From: Chlorobiota bacterium
GTDB lineage: Bacteria; Bacteroidota; Bacteroidia; Bacteroidales; F082
Length of the DNA stretch: 64,000 bases
Direction: 5' to 3'
Assembly: GCA_030596395.1 (NCBI GenBank)
Contig: JAUVKF010000001.1
Span: 89,065-153,064, forward strand
Under the pieces are notes generated by a model. That model did not search any database. It saw nothing but the letters and a program-made list of their open reading frames with translations, and had not been told where the DNA came from. The position numbers were made by a program, and so were the translations under genes. This document shows positions 10,296-19,701 of this stretch, piece after piece; the stretch's first letter is position 1, and every line of letters begins with the position of its first letter.

Positions 10296-11059
10296 TGAAG
10301 AAAATACAGGACTTTAATGTTAAAGAATACAAATGGCTGAATGACAGCAGCTATGTAATTGTTCTTCAATCCTCATATCCAATTCCTGAAATTAAACCCG
10401 GAAATTTTGCTGAAATAGCTGTTCCCAATGCTTCAGATGTTTTTTTGCGCAGACCGATATCTGTACTTGATGTTGACCGTGAGTTGAATACATTGAGCTT
10501 TTATATAAAGGTCGTAGGAAAAGGAACGAAAAAATTAAGTGAACTCAATATTGGTGAAAAAGTAAGCATCATTTATCCGCTTGGAAATTCATTCAGTATA
10601 AATGGAATTCAAAACGCACTGATTATAGGAGGTGGTTCAGGTATTGCGCCTTTTGTGTTGCTTGGCAGGAAGTTACAGGAAGAAAAGGTAAATGTCACCT
10701 TTTTATTTGGCGCCCGGACGAAAGAAGAAATTGTTCTTACCGAAGAGTTTTCAAAATATGGTGAGGTGATCTCAACTACTGAAGATGGCAGCATGGGGGA
10801 AAAAGGGCTGGTAACCCAGCATTCTGTCTTCAAAGGCGATTTTCCGTTCGACAAAATCTACACCTGCGGCCCCGATCCGATGATGAAAGCTGTCGCTAAA
10901 ATTGCCCTGCAAAAGAACATTGATTGTGAAGCCTCGCTTGAGAATATGATGGCATGTGGTTTTGGCGCCTGCTTATGTTGTGTTACCGAAACCACTTCGG
11001 GTAATTTATGTGTTTGCACCGATGGGCCTGTTTTTAACTCCAAAGTTTTGAAATGGTAG
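10295..11059 (+). CDS. pyrK: Dihydroorotate dehydrogenase electron-transfer subunit
   Basis: PyrK (254 residues) carries electrons between PyrD and NAD. The flavin-binding RRPISV motif (about 52-57), the nucleotide-binding GGGSGIAP (about 112-119) and CGPDPMM (about 191-197) are visible. A C-terminal [2Fe-2S] site shows Cys at about 221, 226, 229 and 241 ([13 protein letters not shown]). It overlaps the next gene, pyrD, by 7 bp, the usual PyrK-PyrD partner arrangement of class 1B enzymes. Together they oxidise dihydroorotate with NAD+ as acceptor, so pyrimidine synthesis does not depend on quinones. Confidence 0.96.
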   Translation: MKKIQDFNVKEYKWLNDSSYVIVLQSSYPIPEIKPGNFAEIAVPNASDVFLRRPISVLDVDRELNTLSFYIKVVGKGTKKLSELNIGEKVSIIYPLGNSFSINGIQNALIIGGGSGIAPFVLLGRKLQEEKVNVTFLFGARTKEEIVLTEEFSKYGEVISTTEDGSMGEKGLVTQHSVFKGDFPFDKIYTCGPDPMMKAVAKIALQKNIDCEASLENMMACGFGACLCCVTETTSGNLCVCTDGPVFNSKVLKW

Positions 11060-11964
11060 ATCTAAGTGTAAAATTAAAAGACCTCGAACTGAAAAACCCG
11101 GTTACAACTGCTTCGGGTACGTTTGGATTTGGCGAAGAGTTTGATGATTTTATTGACCTGAACAAATTGGGTGGTATTTTTGTAAAAGGGCTTACCCTTC
11201 ATCATCGTGAGGGCAATCCGTATCCCAGGATGGCCGAAACGCCTTCGGGCATGCTCAATGCAGTAGGCCTGCAAAACAAGGGCATTGATTATTTCATCAG
11301 CGATATTTACCCTCGCATTAAACATTTAGATACTGAGATTATTCCCAATGTAAATGGCTCTACTGTTGAAGATTACATTGAAGTAACAGAAAAAATCAAC
11401 GAAATAGAAGGCATCAACGCCATCGAATTAAATATTTCCTGCCCGAATGTTAAAGAAGGCGGGATGGCCTTTGGTGTAAGCTGTCCGTCAGCTATTGCTG
11501 TTACCGAGGCAGTAAGAAAAGCATACGATAAAACACTAATCGTTAAGCTCTCCCCAAACGTTACCGACATCACCGAGATTGCCAAAGGAGTTGAAGATGC
11601 AGGAGCTGATGCTGTTTCGCTGGTGAATACATTCCTGGCCATGGCCATTGATGCAAAAACACGCAAACCCATTCTGTCAACTATCACCGGAGGACTTTCA
11701 GGCCCGGCAATCAAGCCTATTGCGCTGCGCATGGTCTGGCAGGTTTACAATGCAGTGCGGATCCCTGTTTCCGGAATGGGCGGCATAATGAATGCTACCG
11801 ATGCCATTGAATTCATGCTTGCAGGCGCTTCAACCATCCAGGTAGGAACAGCCAATTTTATCGACCCGACAATTTCCATTCAGATCATTGATGGTATTGA
11901 GCAGTATTGTGAGGAAAATGGATTTAGTGCAGCAATGGATTTAGTTGGAGCGATGGAGGTTTAA
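11053..11964 (+). CDS. pyrD: Dihydroorotate dehydrogenase, class 1B catalytic subunit
   Basis: This 303-residue FMN TIM-barrel enzyme makes orotate from dihydroorotate. The motif NISCPN contains the expected catalytic Cys130 of class 1 enzymes. ASGTFGFG (about 20-27), NAVGLQNKG (about 69-77) and the C-terminal GMGG (about 242) and ASTIQVGTA (FMN phosphate site) are all family features. The adjacent pyrK makes this the NAD-linked 1B form rather than the fumarate-dependent 1A form. The start lies inside the end of pyrK. Confidence 0.96.
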   Translation: MVDLSVKLKDLELKNPVTTASGTFGFGEEFDDFIDLNKLGGIFVKGLTLHHREGNPYPRMAETPSGMLNAVGLQNKGIDYFISDIYPRIKHLDTEIIPNVNGSTVEDYIEVTEKINEIEGINAIELNISCPNVKEGGMAFGVSCPSAIAVTEAVRKAYDKTLIVKLSPNVTDITEIAKGVEDAGADAVSLVNTFLAMAIDAKTRKPILSTITGGLSGPAIKPIALRMVWQVYNAVRIPVSGMGGIMNATDAIEFMLAGASTIQVGTANFIDPTISIQIIDGIEQYCEENGFSAAMDLVGAMEV

Positions 11965-11987
11965 TTTTTAAAAATTATCACTTTAAC

Positions 11988-12012
11988 TGTTTTAAGCTTG
12001 CAACTTAAAACA
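11988..12012. terminator. Hairpin between convergent genes
   Basis: TGTTTTAAG, a 7-base loop, then CTTAAAACA form a perfect 9-bp stem between pyrD and the convergent lipoprotein gene. It lacks a strong T-run, so termination is only probable. Confidence 0.35.
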
Positions 12013-12043
12013 CTAATAGCCTGTAGTTTAGGCCAGATAAAAA

Positions 12044-12664
12044 TTATTTATATAAAAAATCCAATTCTTTGTAATCCTTTCGTGTAATTTTTGGCAGGTT
12101 TACTTCTTCGACTTCAAGATTCAATGAATCTGCAATAAATTTTACCAGTTTCTCCTGGTTGTAGCTTAAACTACTTACCACATCTTCTGATGGAAAATCA
12201 TCATGGTGACGATGCCACAATTTAGCTATTTCCAATTCCTGTTTATATAAAGGTTTTTCTGCTGCTCTTACCATCCATTTAAAATTGGTCATTGTGTTTT
12301 GGTCAGCACCTGATACGTCTTTCATTCCTTTTTTGTCAACGGCATAATGTGCGGAGGCATAATATGTTCCGGTCGCAACCATATCCTCATCAGGGACAAG
12401 TATCACCTGGATCAAATCATATTCTCTATACTTTTTATGAAGCTCAATAGCAGCCAGAATCGTTGTTTGGGCAAACTCATCATAAGTGTTGGCTTCAGAA
12501 GTGATAAACCACATTTTTGCATTTCTATTTTCACTGTGTAATGTAATTTCGTGTTCTCCAACAAGTTTATAGGGTTTTGCCTGTGTTAGATATGATTCAT
12601 ATTTTTCACAGGATGAAAGAGATAAGAAGATAATGGAAAGGGTAAAGATGAATATAGATTTCAT
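12044..12664 (-). CDS. Lipoprotein resembling DUF4875
   Basis: This 206-residue protein has a signal peptide with lipobox LSSC (Cys about 19), predicting an envelope lipoprotein. The middle (WFITSEANTYDEFAQTTILA to about residue 120) resembles DUF4875, a small domain of unknown function found in several phyla. I recognise the pattern but cannot verify it. The C-terminal third is charged and helical. It converges on pyrD and stands alone. Function unknown. Confidence 0.65.
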   Translation of the reverse strand: MKSIFIFTLSIIFLSLSSCEKYESYLTQAKPYKLVGEHEITLHSENRNAKMWFITSEANTYDEFAQTTILAAIELHKKYREYDLIQVILVPDEDMVATGTYYASAHYAVDKKGMKDVSGADQNTMTNFKWMVRAAEKPLYKQELEIAKLWHRHHDDFPSEDVVSSLSYNQEKLVKFIADSLNLEVEEVNLPKITRKDYKELDFLYK

Positions 12665-12883
12665 TGTTAGGGTATTTTACAGAGGTTAATACTACCAAAC
12701 TAAGTGCCAGGATTTATTCTTTTTCAGCTCTCTCCCTCAATCCCCCTATCTTCACAAAGAAAGGGAGCGAGTTGATAGCATTAAATAACTGCAGAAATTT
12801 GGAAAATTCCAAATTTTTCTATCTTTACTCTTGGAAAAGGCTAATAATTACAATTAATTCGAAAAAGATTTAACACCAGGTTA

Positions 12884-13678
12884 ATGAGGATCTGCGCATC
12901 ATTTCTTTTAGTTATAGCCTTGACAGTCAATGTTTTTGCTCAGAGTCCCGGTGGGTTCAACTATCAGGCAATCGTGAGGGATGCCAATCAAAATGTCGTT
13001 TCAAACCAAACTGTAGGAATTCAAATATCCATCAAACAAGGAAGTGCAAACGGACCGACTGTTTACCAGGAAACATTTGCCCCATTTTCAAATGATTATG
13101 GCTTGATCAACCTCGAGATTGGAACAGGCTCAGTAGTAAGTGGCGCATTTTCTGTCATCGACTGGGCACAAGGCCCCTATTTTATGGAAACGGCAATGGA
13201 CCTCAGTGGGGGTACAAATTATATAGTTATGGGTGCCAGCCAGTTGCGAAGTGTACCTTATGCACTGCACGCCGGAGTTGCTGAAAGTTTAGCTGAAAAA
13301 TCTTATTCGGTTAACGACAGGGCGCATGGCGGTATTGTTTTCTATGTGAATGAAGAAGGAACCCATGGACTTGTGGCGGCTTTCGACGACCAGCTTACCA
13401 ACACAGACTGGTACGGGGCTAATGACAACCTCAATAATTCTGTTTACCATGATAAAGCCGGTTCAACCTATATGGACTGGAGGCTTCCCACAAAATTTGA
13501 ACTCAACCTGATGTATCAGCGCAAAAGTATCATTAATAATTTCACACGTGACTTTTATTGGAGTTCTATTGAGGCAAATAATGGAAATAGTGCCTGGGGG
13601 CAGAGTTTTGATGATGGAGAGCAAAAAATCAAGGAGAAATTGTCAGAAGGCTCAGTCAGGCTGGTACGGACATTTTAA
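12884..13678 (+). CDS. Secreted protein with DUF1566/Lcl-type C-terminal domain
   Basis: This 264-residue protein has a signal peptide (about 1-19, ending in VFAQ). The N-terminal domain (SPGGFNYQAIVRD to VPYALHA, about 21-130) is a module seen in front of many Bacteroidota exoproteins. The C-terminal part (HGGIVFYVNEEG, WRLPTKFEL, FYWSSIE, about 140-260) matches the DUF1566 / Lcl C-terminal fold, a C-type-lectin-like domain. There is no T9SS domain. Binding to a surface ligand is plausible but unproven. A terminator hairpin follows the stop by 23 bp. Confidence 0.8.
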   Translation: MRICASFLLVIALTVNVFAQSPGGFNYQAIVRDANQNVVSNQTVGIQISIKQGSANGPTVYQETFAPFSNDYGLINLEIGTGSVVSGAFSVIDWAQGPYFMETAMDLSGGTNYIVMGASQLRSVPYALHAGVAESLAEKSYSVNDRAHGGIVFYVNEEGTHGLVAAFDDQLTNTDWYGANDNLNNSVYHDKAGSTYMDWRLPTKFELNLMYQRKSIINNFTRDFYWSSIEANNGNSAWGQSFDDGEQKIKEKLSEGSVRLVRTF

Positions 13679-13701
13679 TTACATAATCTTCATGATAAAA
13701 A

Positions 13702-13721
13702 AAGCCACATTTCTGTGGCTT
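13702..13721 (-). terminator. Rho-independent terminator of tRNA-Val
   Basis: AAGCCACA, a four-base loop, then TGTGGCTT form a perfect 8-bp stem. On the minus strand it is followed by seven T, so it ends the tRNA transcript. It may also stop plus-strand transcription from the DUF1566 gene. Confidence 0.85.
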
Positions 13722-13729
13722 TATTGTGT

Positions 13730-13803
13730 GGGCGATATAGGATTCGAACCTATGACCCCTTGGGTGTAAACCAAGTGCTCTGAACCAGCTGAGCTAATCG
13801 CCC
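13730..13803 (-). tRNA. tRNA-Val (anticodon TAC)
   Basis: The 74-nt minus-strand sequence folds as a cloverleaf. The acceptor GGGCGAT pairs with ATCGCCC. The D-arm has GCTC..GAGC, the anticodon stem CTTGG/CCAAG flanks the loop TTTACAC with anticodon TAC, and the T-loop is TTCGAAT. The 3' CCA is not encoded. Confidence 0.97.
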
Positions 13804-14043
13804 TTTCCCGGAGCTTCTTATTGTTGTGAACCTCCCGATAACTATCAGGAGAGTTAAGCTCCCTTGCTTGAAAAGCGGCTGCAAATATACTGCTAATTTA
13901 ATCCCTTGCAAGAGAATACAGATTTTTTTAAAATATTGGCCAAAAGCACTTGGGTTAAGTCATCACAGTACGTGGTGAAGCTTTTGATCAGATGCTGTTT
14001 ACGAAAACAAAAAAATTGAAATGACACCCTTAAACTGTCTGAA
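13804..14043. other. Intergenic stretch upstream of tRNA-Val
   Basis: No gene is visible. At 13833-13850 the sequence TCCCGATAACTATCAGGA is an imperfect version of the perfect 18-bp palindrome at 30539-30556, suggesting a dispersed palindromic repeat. Confidence 0.4.
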
Positions 14044-14385
14044 TTACCGATCACCGAATAAGTAGGCTCTGAGCTTCCATACCCTGGAACGTTTTGCCTT
14101 TTGAATCTTTCGTAAACCACCGGTTTTTCGTAATTCTTTAACAGCTTCAGAGATAGATGGATTCATCTTGATGCTGATATTTCTCTTGTCATGAATATAC
14201 CCCGAGTTAATATACCTGCTGATTACCTGGAACAGGTGCCAGTAACGTTCCTTTTTTTCAGTGTCCTTTAAATCTTCCAGATGTTCAAATGCAGCTAATT
14301 TACTTGTATTCGACTCCTTTTCTTCTACAAGTTGCTGTAAAATAAGGTCAGTCAGATTAAGCTCTCGTTCGGTTAAAATATCCAT
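14044..14385 (-). CDS. Hypothetical protein, 113 aa
   Basis: This is an intact ATG-started frame with coding-like composition. The N-terminal half is acidic and helical (about 1-50). The C-terminus is strongly basic (KIQKAKRSRVWKLR, about 92-106) and could contact nucleic acid. No signal peptide or membrane segment is seen, and I recognise no family. It lies next to the broken radical-SAM fragment, so it may belong to a rearranged region. Confidence 0.5.
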   Translation of the reverse strand: MDILTERELNLTDLILQQLVEEKESNTSKLAAFEHLEDLKDTEKKERYWHLFQVISRYINSGYIHDKRNISIKMNPSISEAVKELRKTGGLRKIQKAKRSRVWKLRAYLFGDR

Positions 14386-14615
14386 GTAAGAAAAGAATTA
14401 AATCTTTATATAAAAGTAGAAAAACATTTGCCAGTTAATGTATCTCGTTAATAACTCTTGTCACTTTTTTTAGAGTCTGATAAACAAATTGTTATCAACA
14501 GGAAATTTAAAAAGTTATCAACGCTATGATTTTATCCTATTCAAACCAACCTATCAGGAGATGGATTTACAGGAAGGTTGGAGGCAAAAAAAACAGAATT
14601 CTCTTCTGATGTGTT

Positions 14616-14906
14616 TTAAAAACACTTTCCCTGCCACGTCTTTTGCTTTTTCAATTCCTTTTCAATAACCACGTTGCTTTGATCGTTACGGATAAGCCCC
14701 CAGCCGGGCCGGGCCAAAATACGAGTGGGAACCTCAGCTGCAAATCACTCAATGATGAATGATGGATTCAGTTTCTCAATAAACCGAATGATGAAATCAA
14801 TATAATCTTCAAACGAAAACAAGTCGTACACTCTTGCGTTTCTTGCAAAGTCTTTCGCCATAGCTGTGCCCTGTACGATTTGCTGATGGTTTAATTTTGT
14901 GTTCAT
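14616..14906 (-). pseudogene. Truncated copy of the radical-SAM (YhcC-like) gene, 3' end
   Basis: The minus-strand frame from 14906 reads QIVQGTAMAKDF, LFSFEDYIDFIIRF, EKLNPSFIIE, RPGWGLIRND and WQGK, matching the C-terminal 90 or so residues of the intact gene at 16847-17785. The region that binds the iron-sulfur cluster is missing. There is also an in-frame TGA where the intact copy has the Arg of IIERF. It is therefore a non-functional partial duplicate in direct orientation to the intact copy, separated from it by two genes. Confidence 0.92.
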
Positions 14907-15032
14907 TCAACCAACTTGGTTTATAAATGTTGAAAAAAATAGAGTTAGTTGTGACTTTGTGTGTGTGTCTTGGTTACTAATTTTATAATTTTGAAATGGA
15001 GTTACAAATTAAATGTTGTAAATTATGATTTT

Positions 15033-15743
15033 ATGAAGTTAGGGATCATGCAACCCTATTTCCTGCCTCATTTGGGTTATTACTCAATTATTAAGCGTAC
15101 GGACAAATGGATATTCAACGATGAAGTACAAATGATTCGTCAAGGTTGGGTCGAACGAAATAGGATTTTGAAACAGCAGGGGGGATGGCATTATATTCGT
15201 GTTCCGTTGGTAAAGTTTTCTCATACTACACCGATTAAGTATATACAGATAAGAAACAATGAGGATTGGAATGGAAAAATTCTTGATCAACTGAAACATT
15301 ATAAAAGTAAAGCTCCTTATTACAAGAAAGTTATAAAATTTTTGAATTATGCATTTGAGGCTGAATTTGACACAATCACAGTACAAAATGCCCATTTGAT
15401 AGAATTAACTTGTGAATATATCGGACTTGATTTTAACTATGAGATACTTTCGGACCTTGACATAGATTTGTCAGATATTAATGAACCTGATGAATGGTCG
15501 CTGATTATTTGCAAAAAGTTAGGTTATAATCATTATATAAATCCAATACTTGGCAAGCAGTTCTACAACAGGAAAAAGTATGAGGATAATAATATCAAAC
15601 TTAATTTCCTTCGTATGGATTCATATTCATATGACCAGGGTTCTAAAGAGTTTGTTGATGGGCTTAGCATTATAGATGTGATGATGTTCAACTCCCCTGC
15701 AGAGATTAATCAAATGCTTGATGAATATCAATTGGATGGATAA
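15033..15743 (+). CDS. WbqC-like family protein
   Basis: This 236-residue protein starts with MKLGIMQPYFLPHLGYYSII, the N-terminal signature of the WbqC family. That family is found in O-antigen and other glycan clusters, and its enzymatic role is not settled. I chose the ATG at 15033 because it puts this motif at the N-terminus; upstream in-frame starts give a non-conserved extension. The next gene follows after 2 bp, so the two form an operon. Both sit between the two copies of the radical-SAM 3' end, which suggests joint acquisition. Confidence 0.82.
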   Translation: MKLGIMQPYFLPHLGYYSIIKRTDKWIFNDEVQMIRQGWVERNRILKQQGGWHYIRVPLVKFSHTTPIKYIQIRNNEDWNGKILDQLKHYKSKAPYYKKVIKFLNYAFEAEFDTITVQNAHLIELTCEYIGLDFNYEILSDLDIDLSDINEPDEWSLIICKKLGYNHYINPILGKQFYNRKKYEDNNIKLNFLRMDSYSYDQGSKEFVDGLSIIDVMMFNSPAEINQMLDEYQLDG

Positions 15744-15745
15744 TA

Positions 15746-16819
15746 ATGGAAAAATTGCGTGTCGATCGAATAAATAATCTCTCAACTTTTGAAGGGATTA
15801 AAAAAGATTGGGAGCAGTTGTATAAATCGGACTCCAATTCACACGTTTATATCTCCTGGTTATGGCTGTATAGTTGGTTTTCCACAACACCTTATAAATG
15901 GGTTGTGCTAGGCGTGAAAAATGAATACACTTCCACTTATGTTGCTTTCTTGCCGCTGACAATTTACAATCGTGGATCATTTGGGATTTATCCGATTCGC
16001 GAAATTGTATATGGAGGAAAACCCATTTCAATCTATTCTGGTTTTTTATGCTCACCGGATTTCGAATTTATAGCAATTAGGCTTTTGGCATCTTATATTC
16101 AGTCAAATCTCAGCTGGGACATCTTTCATTTTAATGCTACAAAAGACCCCCGGTTGGGCACCTTTTTAGATGCGTTTCCAAATTCTAAATTTTCTGTTGA
16201 GGTAAGCAAAAGTCTTTCATCACTATGTATTACATTACCGGACGATTATCAAACCTATTTAAGCCACTATATTGGAAAGCGTACCAGGAAGATGATCAGG
16301 GTCACGACAAAATACATAAAGGAAAACGAAAGATACAAGATAACTTATTCTACAGCAAACACCATTGACGGAGATGTAGATGCATTGTGCGAGCTATGGT
16401 TCAGTCGATGGCAAAAAAAACGTGAAGTGAAATGGCACAGGAATACATTGCATCATTTTTTTGAGAATAATTTATTAAGATTAAGTATTATTTGGGATGG
16501 AGAGATTGCTGTTTCTGCCGCTGCCGGTCTTATTGATCCTGAAAATAAAACCTATAATGCATATATTACAAGTTATAATCCTGATTATTCGAAAATATCA
16601 CCTGGTACTGTTTTAGGTGCAGAGAATATTAAACTGGCCATTGAACAGGGTTATAAATACTATGATTTTGCTCGTGGTTTGGACCCTTATAAGCAATCAT
16701 TTGGCCCGAAAGAGTATCAAACAAAAAATGTGTCAATTAAAAGAAAACGTTTGAAAACGGCATTAACTTTAATGATGATGAAACAAGTGAAAAGTGTTTT
16801 TAAGAAATTATTGAAGTAA
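15746..16819 (+). CDS. GNAT/FemAB-like acyltransferase (CelD/BcsL type)
   Basis: This 357-residue protein has the double-GNAT layout of the Acetyltransf_6 (CelD/BcsL, FemAB-like) family. An N-terminal domain with FxxIKKDWEQLYKSD and WLWLYSWF (about 18-50) precedes a C-terminal GNAT fold with WDGEIAVSAAAGL and SPGTVLGAENIKLAIEQGYKYYDFARG (about 245-310). The family transfers acyl or aminoacyl groups to sugars or lipids. With the WbqC-like partner, a role in modifying an amino sugar is a reasonable inference. The gene ends 27 bp from the convergent radical-SAM gene. Confidence 0.8.
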   Translation: MEKLRVDRINNLSTFEGIKKDWEQLYKSDSNSHVYISWLWLYSWFSTTPYKWVVLGVKNEYTSTYVAFLPLTIYNRGSFGIYPIREIVYGGKPISIYSGFLCSPDFEFIAIRLLASYIQSNLSWDIFHFNATKDPRLGTFLDAFPNSKFSVEVSKSLSSLCITLPDDYQTYLSHYIGKRTRKMIRVTTKYIKENERYKITYSTANTIDGDVDALCELWFSRWQKKREVKWHRNTLHHFFENNLLRLSIIWDGEIAVSAAAGLIDPENKTYNAYITSYNPDYSKISPGTVLGAENIKLAIEQGYKYYDFARGLDPYKQSFGPKEYQTKNVSIKRKRLKTALTLMMMKQVKSVFKKLLK

Positions 16820-16842
16820 AAAAAATTGAAGAATCACTTCAA
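16818..16842 (-). terminator. Rho-independent terminator of the radical-SAM gene
   Basis: On the minus strand TTGAAG, a five-base loop and CTTCAA form a 6-bp stem followed by eight T, just after the stop at 16847. Confidence 0.65.
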
Positions 16843-16846
16843 GGAT

Positions 16847-17785
16847 TTAATAATACTTCCCCTGCCACGTATCCCGTTTTTCCATTTCTTTCTCGATAGC
16901 AACATTAATCTGGTCATTTCTGATAAGCCCCCATCCAGGCCCAGCCAGGAAACGAGGGGGAACCTCACCTGCAAACCGCTCAATGATGAATGAAGGATTC
17001 AGTTTCTCGGTAAACCGAATGATGAAATCAATATAATCTTCAAACGAAAACAAGTTGTATGATCGTGGGTTTTTTGCAAAGTCTTTTGCCATGGCTGTGC
17101 CTTGTACGATTTGCAGTTGGTGGAATTTTATGGAATTCAGTGGCAATTGGTTTATTTTATTTACCGATTCCATCATCATTTGTCTGCTTTCGCCCGGCAG
17201 GCCAAAAATAAAATGAGCACCCACATTTAATCCATGCGCTGCTGATTTGGAAATAGAATCGATGGCTTGCGCAAATGTATCGGCCCTGTTAATTCTACTG
17301 AGCGTTTGGTTATAAATACTTTCAACGCCGTATTCAATAACGATATAATGTTTCTCCGATAACTGTTTCAGGTAATCGAGAATCTCATCATTCACGCAAT
17401 CTGCACGGGTTCCAATAACCAATCCGATCACACCTTGCAGTGACAAAGCATCTTCATACAGTTTTTTCAGGTGGGGAAGTGGGGCATAGGTGTTTGAATA
17501 TGGTTGAAAATAAACCAGGTATTTATTTGCCCTTCGGTACCTGACTTTATGAAATTCAATGCCTTCTTTTACCTGTTGATTAATTGGCTTTTTCGGATCA
17601 CAATACGAAGGGTTAAAAGCGTCGTTATTGCAATAGGTACAACCACCTCTGGCCTTTGTTCCATCCCGGTTAGGGCACGCAAAACCTGCATCCACACTAA
17701 TCTTCTGCACCCTTTCTCCAAAAAGGTTTTTAAAATGAGGGGCGTAGGCATTGTATCGACGGTTGTGTCCCCAGGGGTAAGTCAT
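16847..17785 (-). CDS. Radical SAM protein, TIGR01212/YhcC family
   Basis: This 312-residue protein carries an N-terminal radical-SAM cluster site with CPNRDGTKARGGCTYC (about 32-47), i.e. C-x11-C-x2-C. That spacing is longer than the classic motif and typical of the YhcC/Elp3-like TIGR01212 group. FQPYSNTYAP, GTRADCV and YGVESIYNQTL follow in the SAM barrel, and GWGLIRND is near the C-terminus. The exact reaction of this family is unknown. A TATTTTTG motif (minus strand, 17814-17821) lies upstream. A diverged, broken copy of its 3' end lies at 14616-14906. Confidence 0.88.
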   Translation of the reverse strand: MTYPWGHNRRYNAYAPHFKNLFGERVQKISVDAGFACPNRDGTKARGGCTYCNNDAFNPSYCDPKKPINQQVKEGIEFHKVRYRRANKYLVYFQPYSNTYAPLPHLKKLYEDALSLQGVIGLVIGTRADCVNDEILDYLKQLSEKHYIVIEYGVESIYNQTLSRINRADTFAQAIDSISKSAAHGLNVGAHFIFGLPGESRQMMMESVNKINQLPLNSIKFHQLQIVQGTAMAKDFAKNPRSYNLFSFEDYIDFIIRFTEKLNPSFIIERFAGEVPPRFLAGPGWGLIRNDQINVAIEKEMEKRDTWQGKYY

Positions 17786-17813
17786 AATTCAAATCTGTTT
17801 TTTCATAGGATTG

Positions 17814-17821
17814 CAAAAATA
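17814..17821 (-). promoter_or_regulatory. Candidate -7 element of the radical-SAM gene
   Basis: The plus strand reads CAAAAATA, i.e. TATTTTTG on the minus strand, matching TAnnTTTG 28 bp upstream of the ATG at 17785. Confidence 0.4.
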
Positions 17822-17883
17822 TCGAACATCGAATAATAAATAAGGAATATCGAGGTGATTAGCAGAAAATATTTCATATTCAA

Positions 17884-17911
17884 TAAAAAAAGCAGGACTT
17901 TCGCCCTGCTT
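17884..17911 (-). terminator. Rho-independent terminator of the POT transporter gene
   Basis: On the minus strand AAGCAGG, a short loop and CCTGCTT form a 7-bp stem followed by seven T, 29 bp after the transporter stop codon. Confidence 0.85.
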
Positions 17912-17939
17912 AATATCTTATCTAAATTTGATCGATATA

Positions 17940-19631
17940 CTACTCCTCTGTTGCGTTTTCTAATGTTTTCATGATAGAGAACACGAAAACAGCCGAAATT
18001 AAAAGCATAACAACAAGTAGCGTAAAGAACTGCCACATTTCCCATTTTTCCCAGAAAGGGCCAATTAAACCAGCCAGCAAATTTCCTATAGCTGTAGAAC
18101 CTAACCAACCGCCCTGCATTAATCCGGCATATTGCGGAGGTGCAACTTTCGATACAAAGGAAATCCCAATTGGGCTGTAAAACAATTCAGAAATTGTTAA
18201 GCTAAAATAGGTAGCAATCAACCAATACGGAGTGACACGAAGGGAGTCGGCCAAAGCTCCGGGAATAAAGTCTTTGGGTGAAACCAAACCCGTTGAAACC
18301 AGTACCATAATTAAAAAACTTGCTGCTGCAATAAACAATCCAATACCGATTTTCCTTGGTGAACTGGGTTCTTTGCCCCTCTTGTTTAAAGCGTAAAATA
18401 TCCCGATAATAATTGGTGTGAGGAACACGATGAAAATGGGGTTAAAGTGTTGAAAAATCATTGGTGTAATAGGCATCACAGAATTAAATGCTGAAATGGA
18501 GTAATAGGCCAATCCGCCACCAACGATTATTAAAATAGCACCCACTCCTTTCCATAGTCCGCTGGTTTTTTTCCCGATAAGTAAGATAACCCCAATGATT
18601 GCTGCAATAATGGGTAGAAGTGCATTCAGGTCGAAGAAAATATAAGTGAATGAACTCACTTCAGTAAAGGTGTAATCGCGTGCAAATATTGTGAGTGTAA
18701 ATCCGTTCTGATGGAAAGCCATCCAGAAGAAGATATTAACAATAAAAAGCAAAGCTAAAGCTGTTAAACGCTTTTTGTTTTGCTGTGGTGTTAATTCAAC
18801 AATATTGTGATTTTCTTGTTGTTTGGCATGCTTGTGCATCACATCCACATGCTTGTAAGTTTTGCGGAAGACAAGGAAAATCAGTAATGAAACAAAAATA
18901 CTAACCGCGGCAATCCCGAAACCATAGCTATACGACTGGCTTAAAGTATCGATATAATAATTGCTGAAATCTGTAAGATTTGTAAACTGATAACCACCTC
19001 CCGGAACAATTGCATTTTGAGCCAAATTAGTCAGTTCTTCAGCTTTTCCAAATGTTTGTCCGTTTGCTGTGGCATTCAGATATTCATGAGCCATACTTGG
19101 GATATTGGCATTGTAAGTAAGCCCTCCTTTTCCAAGTATCCAGTTGCTCATACCCTGGGCCGCAGAAGGCGCAAAAAAGGCGCCAATGTTGATTCCCATG
19201 TAGAAAATATTGAATGCAGAATCGCGAAACTTAGTGTATTGAGCATCATCGTAAAGTTTTCCAACAAGGGCTTGCAGGTTTCCTTTAAAAAACCCGGTAC
19301 CTATTGAAACTATACCAAGTGATAAATAAACGAATGATAATCCCGAACCGGGTTGTGCCAGCATAAAATATCCGGCGATCATCAAAATAATTCCCAGCGT
19401 AATGGTTTTCCCAAAACCAAAAAACTTGTCAGCAATGATCCCTCCCAATAATGGAATAAAATAAATTCCAAAAAGAAAAATACCATAAACCTGTCCGGCC
19501 GCTTTTGCGTCAAGGCCAAATTTTGCCTGCATAAACAAAATGAAAATAGCCATCATGGTGTAATAACCAAAACGTTCACCCATGTTCGCAAACAAGAAAA
19601 CAAAAAGTCCTTTCGGATGTCCTTTTAACAT
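17940..19631 (-). CDS. Proton-dependent oligopeptide (POT/PTR2) transporter
   Basis: This 563-residue membrane protein has about 12-14 predicted helices. Family signatures are MGERFGYYTMMAIFILF (about 17-33), the POT motif containing KGNLQALVGKLYDD (about 115-128), and FNIFYMGINIGAFFAP (about 140-155). POT carriers import di- and tripeptides with protons across the inner membrane. Helices 6-7 are separated by a long loop (about 165-225) found in many bacterial members. With the secreted subtilisin and PepD in this window it fits growth on peptides. A good promoter precedes it and a terminator follows, so it is probably monocistronic. Confidence 0.92.
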   Translation of the reverse strand: MLKGHPKGLFVFLFANMGERFGYYTMMAIFILFMQAKFGLDAKAAGQVYGIFLFGIYFIPLLGGIIADKFFGFGKTITLGIILMIAGYFMLAQPGSGLSFVYLSLGIVSIGTGFFKGNLQALVGKLYDDAQYTKFRDSAFNIFYMGINIGAFFAPSAAQGMSNWILGKGGLTYNANIPSMAHEYLNATANGQTFGKAEELTNLAQNAIVPGGGYQFTNLTDFSNYYIDTLSQSYSYGFGIAAVSIFVSLLIFLVFRKTYKHVDVMHKHAKQQENHNIVELTPQQNKKRLTALALLFIVNIFFWMAFHQNGFTLTIFARDYTFTEVSSFTYIFFDLNALLPIIAAIIGVILLIGKKTSGLWKGVGAILIIVGGGLAYYSISAFNSVMPITPMIFQHFNPIFIVFLTPIIIGIFYALNKRGKEPSSPRKIGIGLFIAAASFLIMVLVSTGLVSPKDFIPGALADSLRVTPYWLIATYFSLTISELFYSPIGISFVSKVAPPQYAGLMQGGWLGSTAIGNLLAGLIGPFWEKWEMWQFFTLLVVMLLISAVFVFSIMKTLENATEE

Positions 19632-19671
19632 ATTGATTGATTTTTGATTTAAATTTTTTTTCGGTAGCTGG

Positions 19672-19701
19672 CAAATGTAAATAAAAATTAATGGTATTCA
19701 A
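19672..19701 (-). promoter_or_regulatory. Promoter of the POT transporter gene
   Basis: The minus strand carries TTG at 19701-19699, a 19-bp spacer, then TACATTTG (19679-19672). This fits the Bacteroidota -33/-7 promoter well, 40 bp before the ATG. Confidence 0.6.

Noticed and set aside
12664..12873. 69-codon plus-strand frame
   Set aside because: It has no recognisable domain, no promoter motif, and unusual composition. It lies between divergent genes and is probably chance.
13548..13769. Plus-strand frame running into the tRNA
   Set aside because: It overlaps the DUF1566 gene in another frame and then tRNA-Val, so it is not a gene.
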